In this document: positions 36,402 to 45,800 of the stretch, piece after piece
Position numbering within the stretch: the first letter of the stretch is position 1
Layout: each line of letters begins with the position of its first letter
Origin: Deinococcus sp. KSM4-11
Lineage (GTDB): Bacteria; Deinococcota; Deinococci; Deinococcales; Deinococcaceae
Assembly: GCF_004801415.1 (NCBI RefSeq)
Contig: NZ_SSNX01000002.1
Location: 310,001-374,000, forward strand
DNA: 64,000 nt
Direction of reading: 5' to 3'
Notes under the pieces: model-generated
Seen by the model: the letters and a program-made list of their open reading frames with translations, nothing else
What the model was told of the DNA's origin: nothing
Databases searched by the model: none
Translations under genes and position numbers: made by a program

Positions 36402-37236
36402 TCAGGTTGGCGGGTCTGACGGGCGAAGGGTCGAGGCAATCCTGGCTCGATATGCGCTGGGCGCAAGATTTTCCAGCGAGGAGTGCGGCCTGAGGTCATT
36501 ATAGTCGCCCCTCCAGGTTTCGATCTTCTCCGCTGCGTCGTCCAGCGACAGAAACCAGTGGATATTCAGGCATTCATCGCGGAAACTCCCGCCCAGCGAC
36601 TCAATGTGCGCATTATCCTGAGGCCGTCCAGGACGAGAAAAATCTAAGGTCACGCCATTCTGGTAGGCCCAGAGATCAAGCACCTTGCTGATGAATTCGC
36701 TGCCGTTGTCGACCTGGATCCGCGCCGGCACCCCGAGGTGCCGGCTGACTTCTCGTACGACCTCGACGACCCGCTCACCTGTCATGTTCGTGTCCACATG
36801 AATGGCCAGGCATTCCCGCGTGAACACGTCCAGGAGGGTCAACGTCCGAAACCGCTTCCCGTTAAAGAGCGCATCTGACACGAAGTCCATCGACCACACT
36901 TCATTGGGCTGTTGTGGTGGTGGCTGTGCGGCACGACGTGCCGCACTCACATGGCGTCGGGGTCGCTTCATCCGCGCCCCTCAGGCCCGCCAGCTGGTAC
37001 AGCCGAAAGAAACGCTTGTGGTTGATGTGCCAGCCCTCACGAGCCATCAGTACGTGAATCCGCCGGTACCCATACCGAATTCGGGTGGGCCCGATCTCGG
37101 TCATCCTTTTCAGGAGAAGTTGCTCTTCTGGCCGAGGTGTTCCTCGATACCGGTACACGGTGCGCCACCCGTTCAGAACGGCGCATGCGCGCCGTTCACT
37201 GCCAGGGTAGCCCGACTGCAGGTGATCGACCAGCAC
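36402..37236 (-). pseudogene. IS3-family orfB transposase, frameshifted
   Basis: The 5' part (37236 down to ~36980) reads GYPGSERRACAVLNGWRTVYRY, IRYGYRRIHVLMAREGW and LYQLAGLRG. One frameshift later [15 protein letters not shown] continues into the integrase core: [16 protein letters not shown] (Asp), [10 protein letters not shown] (Asp), [22 protein letters not shown] (Glu), ending before 36402. All three catalytic residues are present, but the shift near 36975 separates the N-terminal helical part from the catalytic core, so the element should be inactive unless it frameshifts. Confidence 0.75.
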
Positions 37237-37253
37237 GCGCCGCTGGGCCGGCT

Positions 37254-37520
37254 TCAGAGCTTTTTTTGAATCACGTCCTGGAGCATGACCTTGTCCAGGC
37301 TCAGATCGGCCACCAGCTGCCCCAGCTTGCGGTGTTCCTCTTCGAGCTGTCTCAGCCGGCGTAACTCGCTGACCCCCAGCCCACTGAACTTCCGCTTCCA
37401 GTTGTAAAACGTCGACTCGGCGACGCCCATCTTCCGGCAGACGTCCGGGACGGAGACACCAGTTTCGGCTTGTTTCAGGGCGAAAGCGATCTGTTCCTCG
37501 GTGAAGCGTTTTCCTCGCAT
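37254..37520 (-). CDS. IS3-family orfA (helix-turn-helix)
   Basis: The protein is 88 aa from the ATG at 37520: MRGKRFTEEQIAFALKQAE with VSVPDVCRKMGVAESTFYNW, a typical IS3 helix-turn-helix. A leucine-zipper-like coiled coil follows (LRRLRQLEEEHRKLGQLVADL). It binds the IS ends and joins orfB by programmed frameshifting in active elements. It appears intact, but its orfB is broken. Together they span about 36.4-37.56 kb; matching terminal repeats were not found by eye. Confidence 0.8.
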   Translation of the reverse strand: MRGKRFTEEQIAFALKQAETGVSVPDVCRKMGVAESTFYNWKRKFSGLGVSELRRLRQLEEEHRKLGQLVADLSLDKVMLQDVIQKKL

Positions 37521-37560
37521 GGCTGGCCTCCAGGGGGGATGCCCCAAGTGTGCCAGACCC

Positions 37561-37847
37561 TGCATTCTCACGTGGACAGGTTTTCCGGGTTCAGGTCACC
37601 CACGACACCCCACCGCGTTTGACGTCGAAGATAGCGTCCACACTGTCCCGGCGAGCGACGTGGGCTGGTCGCCCAAGTCATCGTGGTACAGGAATCAGCG
37701 GCTCGAGAATGGCCCACCCACACCAGCTGGTGTGGGTGGGGTACGTTGGCCGTCAGAGCCTTCAAAATAAGGCACCCATTCGAGACGCTTCCCCTCCCAG
37801 ACGCGTTCCAAACAGTCTCTAACGTGCCAGAACCGTCGGCCGCCCTC
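37561..37847. other. IS-flanking intergenic region with a perfect palindrome
   Basis: No gene is supported here. It holds the 28-bp palindrome at 37713-37740 and an isolated IS6-type end (TGCCAGAACC) at 37825-37834. Confidence 0.4.
37713..37740. repeat. Perfect 28-bp palindrome
   Basis: Fourteen bases from CCCACCCACACCAG are followed at once by their exact reverse complement, with no spacer. No gene start is close enough to make it an obvious operator and there is no T-tract. Confidence 0.7.
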
Positions 37848-38684
37848 TCAGGCTGTGGTGTCCAGAATCAGCCGCAACGTCTGAGCGGGCATGTCCCAGT
37901 GCGGGAAGTGGCCGCTGTGGTCGAACCACTGCAGCCGGGCGTCGGGAAAGACCTCCTGAGCCCTCGCTGCCTGTACCGGCAGACACACCCGATCCCAGCG
38001 GCCCCAGCCGATCACCAGAGGGTGCTCCAACCGTCCCCGGGGCACACCCTGCTGCACCTCGCCGAACGCCAGGTTGTACAGCAGTTCGTCGGTGGACGGC
38101 GAGGCGGCGAAGCTCCTCATTTCCGTCAGGGTGAGTTCCGGCGCCAGGGCCCAGGGATGCGAGGAAAACTGGGCGAACAGGGCGCTGCGGCCGACGGGCG
38201 ACGCCGTCAGGGCGGGCATGGCCGGCTGAAGCGCACGGATCAGCCGGATGGACGCGGCCACCGTGCTGTAGAAGAAGCCCCGTTCCCAGCCCTGCCAGAA
38301 CCCGCCCGGATCCAGCGACACCACCGCTCCCAGGACGCCCCCGCGCCGCGCGAGTTCCAGCACCAGTCGGGCGCCCATCGAGGTGCCCACGGCGTCGATG
38401 CCCAGGAGGTTCTCGCGGGTCAGAAAATCGGTCAGCGCGTCGGCGAGCGTGGCGATGGTCACGGCACCGGGCAGGGGGGGCGTGTGGCCGAAGCCGGGCA
38501 GATCGACGGCGATCACCTCACGCTGCGCTTCGAGTCCGGCCAGAATCGGTGCCCAGGTCTGCCAGGAACTGCCCAGCCCATGGATCAACAGCAGCGGCTT
38601 GCCCTGGCCGCGCCGGATGTGGTGGAGCGAAGAACCGGAGCGGGCCTGAGTGGTGGGTAGGGTGGCGGGCGTGGGCGAAGTCAT
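37848..38684 (-). CDS. Alpha/beta hydrolase
   Basis: This 278-aa protein has the full alpha/beta hydrolase pattern: LLLIHGLGSSWQTW (oxyanion region), VIAVDLPGFGHTP, the nucleophile elbow GTSMGA near residue 101, the acid in GWGRWDRVCLP and the catalytic histidine in DHSGHFPHWD. There is no signal peptide. The family includes esterases, C-C hydrolases and haloperoxidase-like enzymes; the substrate cannot be read from the sequence. The start is the first ATG and has only a weak ribosome site. Its downstream side borders IS debris. Confidence 0.87.
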   Translation of the reverse strand: MTSPTPATLPTTQARSGSSLHHIRRGQGKPLLLIHGLGSSWQTWAPILAGLEAQREVIAVDLPGFGHTPPLPGAVTIATLADALTDFLTRENLLGIDAVGTSMGARLVLELARRGGVLGAVVSLDPGGFWQGWERGFFYSTVAASIRLIRALQPAMPALTASPVGRSALFAQFSSHPWALAPELTLTEMRSFAASPSTDELLYNLAFGEVQQGVPRGRLEHPLVIGWGRWDRVCLPVQAARAQEVFPDARLQWFDHSGHFPHWDMPAQTLRLILDTTA

Positions 38685-38797
38685 CCCTTACTTTCGGGGC
38701 GTGCCGTGTGGCTGCACGCCCGATCATGCCAAGACCTCTTGAGCCTCCCGCCGGCGGGGCGCCTCCGACGGCGGGGGTGGACTGCGCCGCATCGCTC

Positions 38798-39648
38798 TTA
38801 GAACGCCTAACAAAAGCGCTGGTGTTGCTTAAACGTGATCAGGCAGCAGGACAACTGCGTGAACGCCAGGTGGACGTCCGCCCTTACCTCGTACCGCACC
38901 CGCAGCCTACAGAAGCGTCTGAACCACGCCAGGGTTCGCTCCACCACCCAGCGGTAGCGTCCCCATCGTTCACTGGACTCTCGACCCCGGCGCGCGATCC
39001 GCACCTTGATCCTGCGGTTATGGCAGGCCCGGCGGCACCGGGGAATGTCATACGCCTTGTCCGCATGCAGTCGATCCGGGCGGCTGCGGGGACGGCCACG
39101 CCGCCCGCCCGGAACGGGCGGCACTGCATCCAGTAGGGGTTCGAACAGCATGCTGTCATGTCGATTGGCCGGCGAGATCAGCACCGCCAGCGGTGTCCCC
39201 AGGGCGTCCACGATTACATGACGTTTGCTGCCTGGCCGGCCGCGATCCGTGGGGTTCGGGCCAGTCTGAGCCCCCCCCAGGCCGCGGGGACGCTCGTACT
39301 GTCCACACGTGCGCGGATCCAGTCGAGTTGATTCGCCTGAGCCATCCGGTCGAGGAGCACGTGATGCGGGCGGGTGAATACCCCCGCCGCATGCCAGTCG
39401 TCGCCAGCAGGTCATGCCGCTGCCGTATCCCAGCTCATGCGGGAGATGCTCCCAGCCGATCGCCGTCTTCAGCACGTACAGGATGCCTTCCAGAGCCGCT
39501 CAATCCGGCACACGGGTCGGCCGCCTTTGGGCTTAGGGACGTCCGGTGGGAGCAGCGGATGGATCAGCCGCCACAGCTCGTCGCTGATCAGTGACTTGGC
39601 CATGCTTGACCTTGCGCCCCCAACCTGAGGTTTCGTTAAGCGTTCTTA
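38798..39648 (-). mobile_element. IS5-type insertion sequence, decayed
   Basis: Imperfect inverted repeats bound the element: TTAGAACGCCTAACAAAA at the left and, at the right, TTTCGTTAAGCGTTCTTA, which reads TAAGAACGCTTAACGAAA on the other strand (14 of 18 bases match). The single transposase frame inside is on the minus strand and broken. Confidence 0.65.
38807..39603 (-). pseudogene. IS5-family transposase, broken
   Basis: The start MAKSLISDELWRLIHPLLPPDVPKPKGGRPVC at 39603 is intact. Frameshifts and stops follow around 39250-39480 (fragments of SWDTAAA, WIRARVDSTSV). The C-terminal half is readable again: GPNPTDRGRPGSKRHVIVDALG, RLHADKAYDIPRCRRACHNR and RWVVERTLAWFRRFCRLRVRYE, with the second Asp and the Glu of the catalytic triad. 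This is the IS427-like branch of IS5. It cannot produce a full protein without several frame corrections. Confidence 0.72.
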
Positions 39649-39649
39649 C

Positions 39650-40256
39650 TGGGGAACGTTGAAACGCCGAACCAATCAACAGGTCAGACACCTGTCGCTC
39701 ACTTCAGATTCGAATGAGGTGCGGGTGCAACGTACTGATCCCGAGGGGCGGCTCAGCAGTTGACTGGCTCTGACCTAGATCGGACGTCATCTGGGGCACC
39801 CTCAGAAGGAGTCTCGGGCCGGCAAGGATTTAACACACGACCTTGCAGGGTCGAAGTTGCCAGCAGGCTTGTCGGCCCGAGTGGGAGTGACGCGCTCAGC
39901 GTCCCACGGCTCAGCGCAACACACAAAATTGCCAGAACCGTTCCAGGAGGGTGTCTTACAGACAGATGGGCTTTTCCGGGTTCCTGCGGCTGCTCTCTAA
40001 TACAGAGAGGTGTTCATGGAGTGCTCACTGACAGCAGCTGGCGACATCCCGCGTGTTAGCCTGAGCCCGTCCGATATCCTTCGTCCTGGTCACAGGAATC
40101 ACGGTCTGTGAATCCTGGCTTATAACGCTCGCACGGCTCCTGTCCAGGGGGCCTTGCGTGTCATAGGGTACCCGGCGAAACCGCTCAGCCCACGGGCTGA
40201 ACGAGCGGCATGGCCCGCGTCACCCCAGCGCCTCACCCCAACCAGGAGGTTCAGTC
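39650..40256. other. Intergenic region upstream of the GH43 gene
   Basis: About 600 bases with no convincing gene. It contains a small inverted repeat (ACAGGT-5-ACCTGT, 39679-39695) and another isolated IS6-type end TGCCAGAACC at 39930-39939. The GH43 promoter must lie toward the right end. Confidence 0.4.
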
Positions 40257-42089
40257 ATGCGTCAACCGTTCCGTGGGTTCCCGTTCCGACGTCGCACAGC
40301 ATGGCCCAGCGTGATCGCGGCTGCGCTGCTGTCCTCCTGCCATCCGGTGCCATCCCCCGACCCCACGGTGCGACTCACCTACACCAATCCACTGTCCATC
40401 GCGAAGGCCGATGGCACGCATGTGGAATCCTGCGCCGACCCGTCCGTGATCCACTCCCGTACCCCCGGCGACACCGCCTGGTACCTCTACTGCACCACCG
40501 ATCCCCACACGGTCTCGGACGTCAACAGCCAGGGCGCCCTGAGATTCCACCTCATTACCATGGCCCGCTCGTCCGATCTGGTGCACTGGACGTACATCGG
40601 CGACGCGTTCGATCAGAAGCCGGCGTGGGTGAAAGACGACGCCGGCCTGTGGGCTCCGGACATCGAATACCTGAACGGCAAGTACTTTCTGTACTACACC
40701 GCCAGCGATACGAAGGCGGGTGGCAGCGCCATCGGCGTGGCGACCAGCGATTCTCCGGCCGGCCCGTGGAGCGACAGCGGCGCGCCCGTTGTGGAGCCGC
40801 AGGGCCCTCCCGGCGGCAATCCGGGTGACCGGCGCTGGGTCTATGACCCGGACGTGATCGTGGACGACTCGGGGCAGGGCTGGCTGTATTACGGCAGCTA
40901 TTTCGGCGGCATCTCCGTGCGTCGGCTAAGCGCCGACGGCCTGAGCACCGATGCCGCCAGCCAGCAGGAGGTGGCCATCGACAACCGGTACGAGGGCGCC
41001 CAGGTGGTGCGGCATGGCAGCTGGTATTACCTGATGCTCTCGGCCACCAACTGTTGCAACGGGCCGCTGACGGGCTACAGCATTTTCGCGGGCCGCTCGG
41101 CCTCCCCCACCGGGCCCTTCGTGGATCAGGCCGGCGTGTCGCTGCTTGAACCACGCGTGGGCGGAACACCAGTCATCAGCATGAACGGCAACCGCTGGGT
41201 CGGGCCTGGACACAACGCCGTCTTCACGGACGCCGGCGGCCAGGACTGGACGCTGTACCACGCCATCGACCCGAACGACGCGTTCTTCACGCCAGGCGGC
41301 GTCAACAAGCGCCCGGCGCTGCTCGACCCGCTCGACTGGATCGATGGCTGGCCCACGGTACGCGCGGGAAACTGGGCGTCCGACGGCGTGATGCCTGCCC
41401 CCGCCGCCCAGTCCGGACAGGTGAGCGCCTACCGTCCGCACGCTCCAGCCCTGGATCAACCCGGAACCCTGCAGGCCAACTTCAGTGATGAATTCACGGG
41501 CACTGCCCTCGATGCCCGCTGGACCTGGGTTCGTCCGCCGGCCGACGGCGTGGCCGGGGTCGACAACGGAGCGCTGCGCTTCGCGACCCAGGCAGCAGAT
41601 CTGTATGTCGACAGCAATTCCGCCTCGGTGCTCACCGAAGCGGCGCCAGCGGGCGACTACGTGGTCGAGGTCAAGCTGACCAGCGACCTGCCAGAGCAGG
41701 GGTGCTGCTACAACTACGCGCAGGGTGGGGTGCTGATCTACGGCAACGACGACAATTTCATCAAACTCGGCGTCGTGTCGATCTGGAACACCCGGCAGAT
41801 CGAGTTCGCCAAGGAGCTGAGCCCGGTGCCGGCCCTGTATCCACGCTACGGCAACACCGTGCTGTCAGCCCCCGGGCCGGACACGTGGTTGCGGATCGTG
41901 CGCCGGGCCCGTTCGGCCACAGAGGGTGGGGAAACCTACACGGCCTCCTCCAGCCGCGATGGCGTGAACTGGACGCGGGGCGGCACCTGGACCCATGCGC
42001 TGGGCCAGGCCCGCATCGGTCTGTTCTCCATGGGCGGCAGCGGCTTCACCACGCGCTTCGACAACGTGCGGGTGTACACCCTGAAGTAG
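40257..42089 (+). CDS. Glycoside hydrolase family 43 lipoprotein (arabinanase/arabinofuranosidase-like)
   Basis: This 610-aa protein has an AGGAGG site before the ATG and a lipoprotein signal with lipobox LLSSC (Cys28). The five-bladed GH43 propeller spans about residues 40-380, with the catalytic base in SCADPSVI (Asp61), the pKa-modulating Asp in LWAPDIEYLNGKYFLYYTAS and the acid Glu in NRYEGAQVV. The C-terminal ~190 residues (FSDEFTGTALDARWTWVRPP...) form a second beta-sandwich like the DUF1349/concanavalin-type domains attached to GH43 enzymes. It should cleave arabinan or xylan side chains at the cell surface. No transporter lies beside it. Confidence 0.88.
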   Translation: MRQPFRGFPFRRRTAWPSVIAAALLSSCHPVPSPDPTVRLTYTNPLSIAKADGTHVESCADPSVIHSRTPGDTAWYLYCTTDPHTVSDVNSQGALRFHLITMARSSDLVHWTYIGDAFDQKPAWVKDDAGLWAPDIEYLNGKYFLYYTASDTKAGGSAIGVATSDSPAGPWSDSGAPVVEPQGPPGGNPGDRRWVYDPDVIVDDSGQGWLYYGSYFGGISVRRLSADGLSTDAASQQEVAIDNRYEGAQVVRHGSWYYLMLSATNCCNGPLTGYSIFAGRSASPTGPFVDQAGVSLLEPRVGGTPVISMNGNRWVGPGHNAVFTDAGGQDWTLYHAIDPNDAFFTPGGVNKRPALLDPLDWIDGWPTVRAGNWASDGVMPAPAAQSGQVSAYRPHAPALDQPGTLQANFSDEFTGTALDARWTWVRPPADGVAGVDNGALRFATQAADLYVDSNSASVLTEAAPAGDYVVEVKLTSDLPEQGCCYNYAQGGVLIYGNDDNFIKLGVVSIWNTRQIEFAKELSPVPALYPRYGNTVLSAPGPDTWLRIVRRARSATEGGETYTASSSRDGVNWTRGGTWTHALGQARIGLFSMGGSGFTTRFDNVRVYTLK

Positions 42090-42262
42090 CGGCTGCAGTG
42101 GCCCGAACCATCCTTGGCCTCGGGCCTATTTCACACGACCGGCACTCCTCAACAGGCACCCGTCTCCTGCGCTGTCGCCGCCGTGCCCTTTCAGCACCCT
42201 GCGGAGGCTGGGCACACTGGGATGCCGGGCGGCCCGGCGTCAGGGCGTGACGCCGCAGCCAC

Positions 42263-42718
42263 TCAGCGCAGACCGTGCTCGGGGGTGCGTGACCCCGGGC
42301 CGGGGGAACCGGAGGTTCGGCTGGCTTCCATCATCACGCCGGCCAGAACGCTGTAAGCGGCATGCCAGGCGTCGTGGACGTCTGGGGTGAAGGCTTCGCC
42401 CAGCCCGCGGTGCAGAGTCCACAGCAGCGCTTCCCCTACGGTGGAGTAGTGCTCGTCGCGCACCCCGTAGCCGGCGTGGCGTGCCCCAAGCGCGCGAAGG
42501 GCCGGCTGCAGGGTGTCCAGTCGGGTCAAGCCACCGACCACCAGACCCAGGGCCGTCATCAGTTTGTGCCCCTGGGTGTCCAGGTCGTGTCGAAAGAGGG
42601 GCCGCAGCGCGGGATCGAGTTCGAACAGCCGGGCATAGAAGAGCTGGGCGGCCGGGCCGGCGATGGGCTTGATGTCGGCAAACGAGCGCTGAATCAGTTC
42701 AATCTGGATATCATTCAT
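42263..42718 (-). CDS. Single-domain globin
   Basis: This 151-aa protein matches bacterial single-domain haemoglobins (Vgb-like) and the globin half of flavohaemoglobins: IQRSFADIKPIAGPAAQLFYARLFELDPALRPLF, GHKLMTALGLVV, then the proximal histidine in ARHAGYGV and the distal-half motif EALLWTLHRGLGEAFTP. There is no reductase domain. Such proteins bind O2 or NO through haem and can detoxify NO with a separate reductase. An AGGAG site precedes the ATG. It faces a large regulator across ~130 bp with dyad symmetry, so it may be its target. Confidence 0.85.
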   Translation of the reverse strand: MNDIQIELIQRSFADIKPIAGPAAQLFYARLFELDPALRPLFRHDLDTQGHKLMTALGLVVGGLTRLDTLQPALRALGARHAGYGVRDEHYSTVGEALLWTLHRGLGEAFTPDVHDAWHAAYSVLAGVMMEASRTSGSPGPGSRTPEHGLR

Positions 42719-42765
42719 GCTGGGGCTCCTGTCGAGGGGCGGGTTCGGCCGTTTCCTCTGTGGCG

Positions 42766-42791
42766 CACCTTAAAAGGTGTGGTGTTACACC
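42766..42791. promoter_or_regulatory. Dyad elements between globin and BTAD regulator
   Basis: CACCTT-AA-AAGGTG (42766-42779) and GGTGTTACACC (42781-42791) are adjacent perfect inverted repeats in the divergent promoter region. Both share the ACC/GGT half-site, suggesting one regulator that acts on both genes. Confidence 0.45.
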
Positions 42792-42846
42792 TCCGTCAGG
42801 GTCGGGCGTTCGAGGACACACGCGGGCACCCACAGGGGGACGGGGG

Positions 42847-45800
42847 ATGGACGGGGACACCACACTCAAGCTGCTCGGCGCTCCGCAGCTCACCCTGGCG
42901 GGCCGCCACATCCGTCCCCCGACCCAGCGGACATTGGCGATCCTGACCTACCTCGCTCTGGAAGGCCCCACGCGACGCGAGCGGCTGGCCGACTTGTTGT
43001 GGAGCGGATCGCGGCTGAGCGTTCGTCAGGAGCTGTACCGCCTCAGTCATTCGGCCGCCGCCCCCGCGCTGGTCATCGAGCCCGACAAGGTCGCCCTCGC
43101 AGGTGACGTGTGGGTGGACGCCACGGCGTTTCTGCAGGCCTGTGCGGGTGGGCAGGATGGGCCGGCACTGGCGCTGTACCAGGGCACGTTGCTGGATGAT
43201 CTTCAACCAGACGGCGAACCCTTCGCCAGTTGGCTGGGGGCCTGGCGTGAACGGCTGGAAGACCAGTGGCGCGACGCCCTGACCCGCCAGGCGGCCGCGC
43301 AGGAAGCCGCGGGCGACCTCCGCGGCGCCCTGGCGCTGCTGCTGCAGGTTCTGTCGCGCGATCCGTTGCAGGAGCGTCACCAGCGCGACGTGATTCGCCT
43401 CCATGGACTGCTGGGGGAGCGCGAACGGGCGCTGGAACGGTTTGAACGGTTCCGCATGCTGCTGCACAGCGAACTGGGCCTTGAGCCGCTGCCCGACACC
43501 CAGCAGGTCGCCGAGCGCGTCCGGCAGGCGCCGCGTTCGGTGTCAGGCGAGGTGCCCGCGCCGCCCCCAACCGCCTTGCTGGATGACGCGGCCCACACCG
43601 GGCAGCCCTCCCTCGCCCCGCCCCTGATCGGACGCCGGGAGGCCTGGCAGGGCCTGGAGCGGGCCGGGCCGGGCCTGACGGTGCTGGTCGGACCACCCGG
43701 TGTGGGCAAGACCCGGCTGGCCAGCGACTTTGCGGCCACGTTCGGCCCCGTGCTGGTGGTGTCGTGCCAGGAAGTGGCGCAGGACACCCCGCTGTATCCC
43801 GTGGCCGAGACACTGCGGGCGGCCCTGAACGATCCGGCGGCGCGCGCCCGGCTGGAGGCGCTGGACGTTCTGTGGCAGGGCGAGGTGGCGCGGCTGGTGC
43901 CGGAGTTTCCGGCGGCGCCGCCACCCGAGGCCGAAGGGCGTGTGCGCTTCGTGGAGGGACTGGCGCGCGCCCTGACGGCCGCGGCCGGCCCGGGCGGCAC
44001 GGTGCTGTGTGATGACCTGCACTGGGCCGATCCCTCCACCGTGCTGGTGCTGTCACATCTGGCCCGGCGTGTGGGCTCCGAGTCCGGACTGACCCGCTTG
44101 CTGGCCACCGCCCGTCCCGAGGAACTGGCCCAGCATCCGGCGGTGCAGGCGGCGCTGTCCGGACTTCGCCGCGAGGGCCGCGTCGTCGTTCACACCCTGA
44201 CGGGCCTTGATGAGGCGGACGTATCCAACTTGGTGCAGGCGCTGTCGGGCATGGGCGGGGCGGTGCTGTTCAGCAGGCGGCTGCACCGCGCCACGGCGGG
44301 CAATCCACTGTTCGTCCTCGAAACGCTGAGGTTCCTGTTTGAAACCGGGAACCTGCAGGCGGGGGCCAGCGGCTGGAGTTCGCCGTTCGACGCGGCCACC
44401 CTCGATTACGCCGAGTTGCCCATCCCGCCGGAGGTGCGCGGCGTGGTACTGGAACGGGCCGCGCGGCTGGGCGCGGAGTGCCGTCGACTGCTGGAGGCCG
44501 CCAGCCTCGCCGCAGAGGGCTTCACGCTGATGGATCTGGCCGACACCCTGGCGCTCTCAGAGTGGGAAGCGCTGGGCAGCCTGGAACGGCTGCTGGACGC
44601 CGGCATGCTGGAGGCGTCTGCCGGTGGGTACCGCTTTAGCCACGATCTGCTGCGCCGCGCGGTGGCCGACGACCTCAGTCTCGAGCGCCGCCGCCTGCTG
44701 CACCGCCGCCTCGCCCAGAGTTTTGAACGCAGCGGGGCCGCCCCTGCCCGGGTGGCTGAGCACCTGGAAGCGGCCGGTACCCCTGCGCAGGCCGTGGTCT
44801 GGCGGCGGCGGGCGGCCCAGTCCGCCACCCAGGTGTACGCCTACGCCGAGGCCCTGGGCCACTACGCGCTGGCCATCCGCGCGTCGGACGATCCCGAGAC
44901 GCTGTACGCGCTGCGACTGGCGCAGGTGGATCTGCTCTCCATTCTCGATGACCGGGTGGCCGCGGAGCGTGAACTGGACGCCCTGAGGGCCCTGGCCGCC
45001 CAGTTGGGCAGTGCCGAGAAGCGCGCCGAGGTGGCCGTCCGAACCTGCGTCCTGCTCGACCAGGCGGGCCGCTGGCTGGAGGCCCAGCCGGTGGCCGAGG
45101 CGGCGGCCCTCGAGGCGGGGCTGTCACCCGGCCTGCGCGCCGCCGTGCTGCGGTGCCTGGGGCAGGTCTATCAGCGTCAGCAGGCCTTCGGGCAGGCCGA
45201 GCGTCTGTTTCTCGAGGGCCTGGCGTTGCCGGAGGTGCCGGCAGAGCGCCGCGCCCCGTTGCACTCCTCGCTGGCGTACTGCGCGCTTGACCGTGGTGAC
45301 CTAACCGCGGCCGCCGAACACAACCGGCAGGCTCAGGCCAGCTGGCAGCTGGCCCAGGATCGGCGCGGGCTGGCCATCGCGCACAACACGGCGGCGCGGC
45401 TGTTCATGCTGCGGGGAGAACTGGAACCGGCCCTGGGTGAGCTGCGGGCCGCCTGTGAGCTGGCCCAGACCATCGGGAACGTCTACATGCAGAAGTCCTT
45501 CCTGGCCAACCTCGTGCACGTGCTCGCAGAGGACGGACGCCTGGAGGAAGCGGTCGAAGCGCTCCAGCAGGGCCTGGAGATGGTGCGGGAACAGGTTGAC
45601 CTGCAGGGCGAGGCGGTGTTGCAGCATCGACTGGGCGACGTCCAGTGGCTCCGAGGGCGCCTGGGCGCGGCGCTCCGTGCCTACCAGCAGGCCCGAAGCC
45701 TGGCGGATGCGTGTGGTCAGGTCGAGGAGCAGTTCTACGCGCGACTGGCTGAGGTGCACGCCCGGCTGGCCATCCATGATCTGCGTGACCTGCCGGATCA

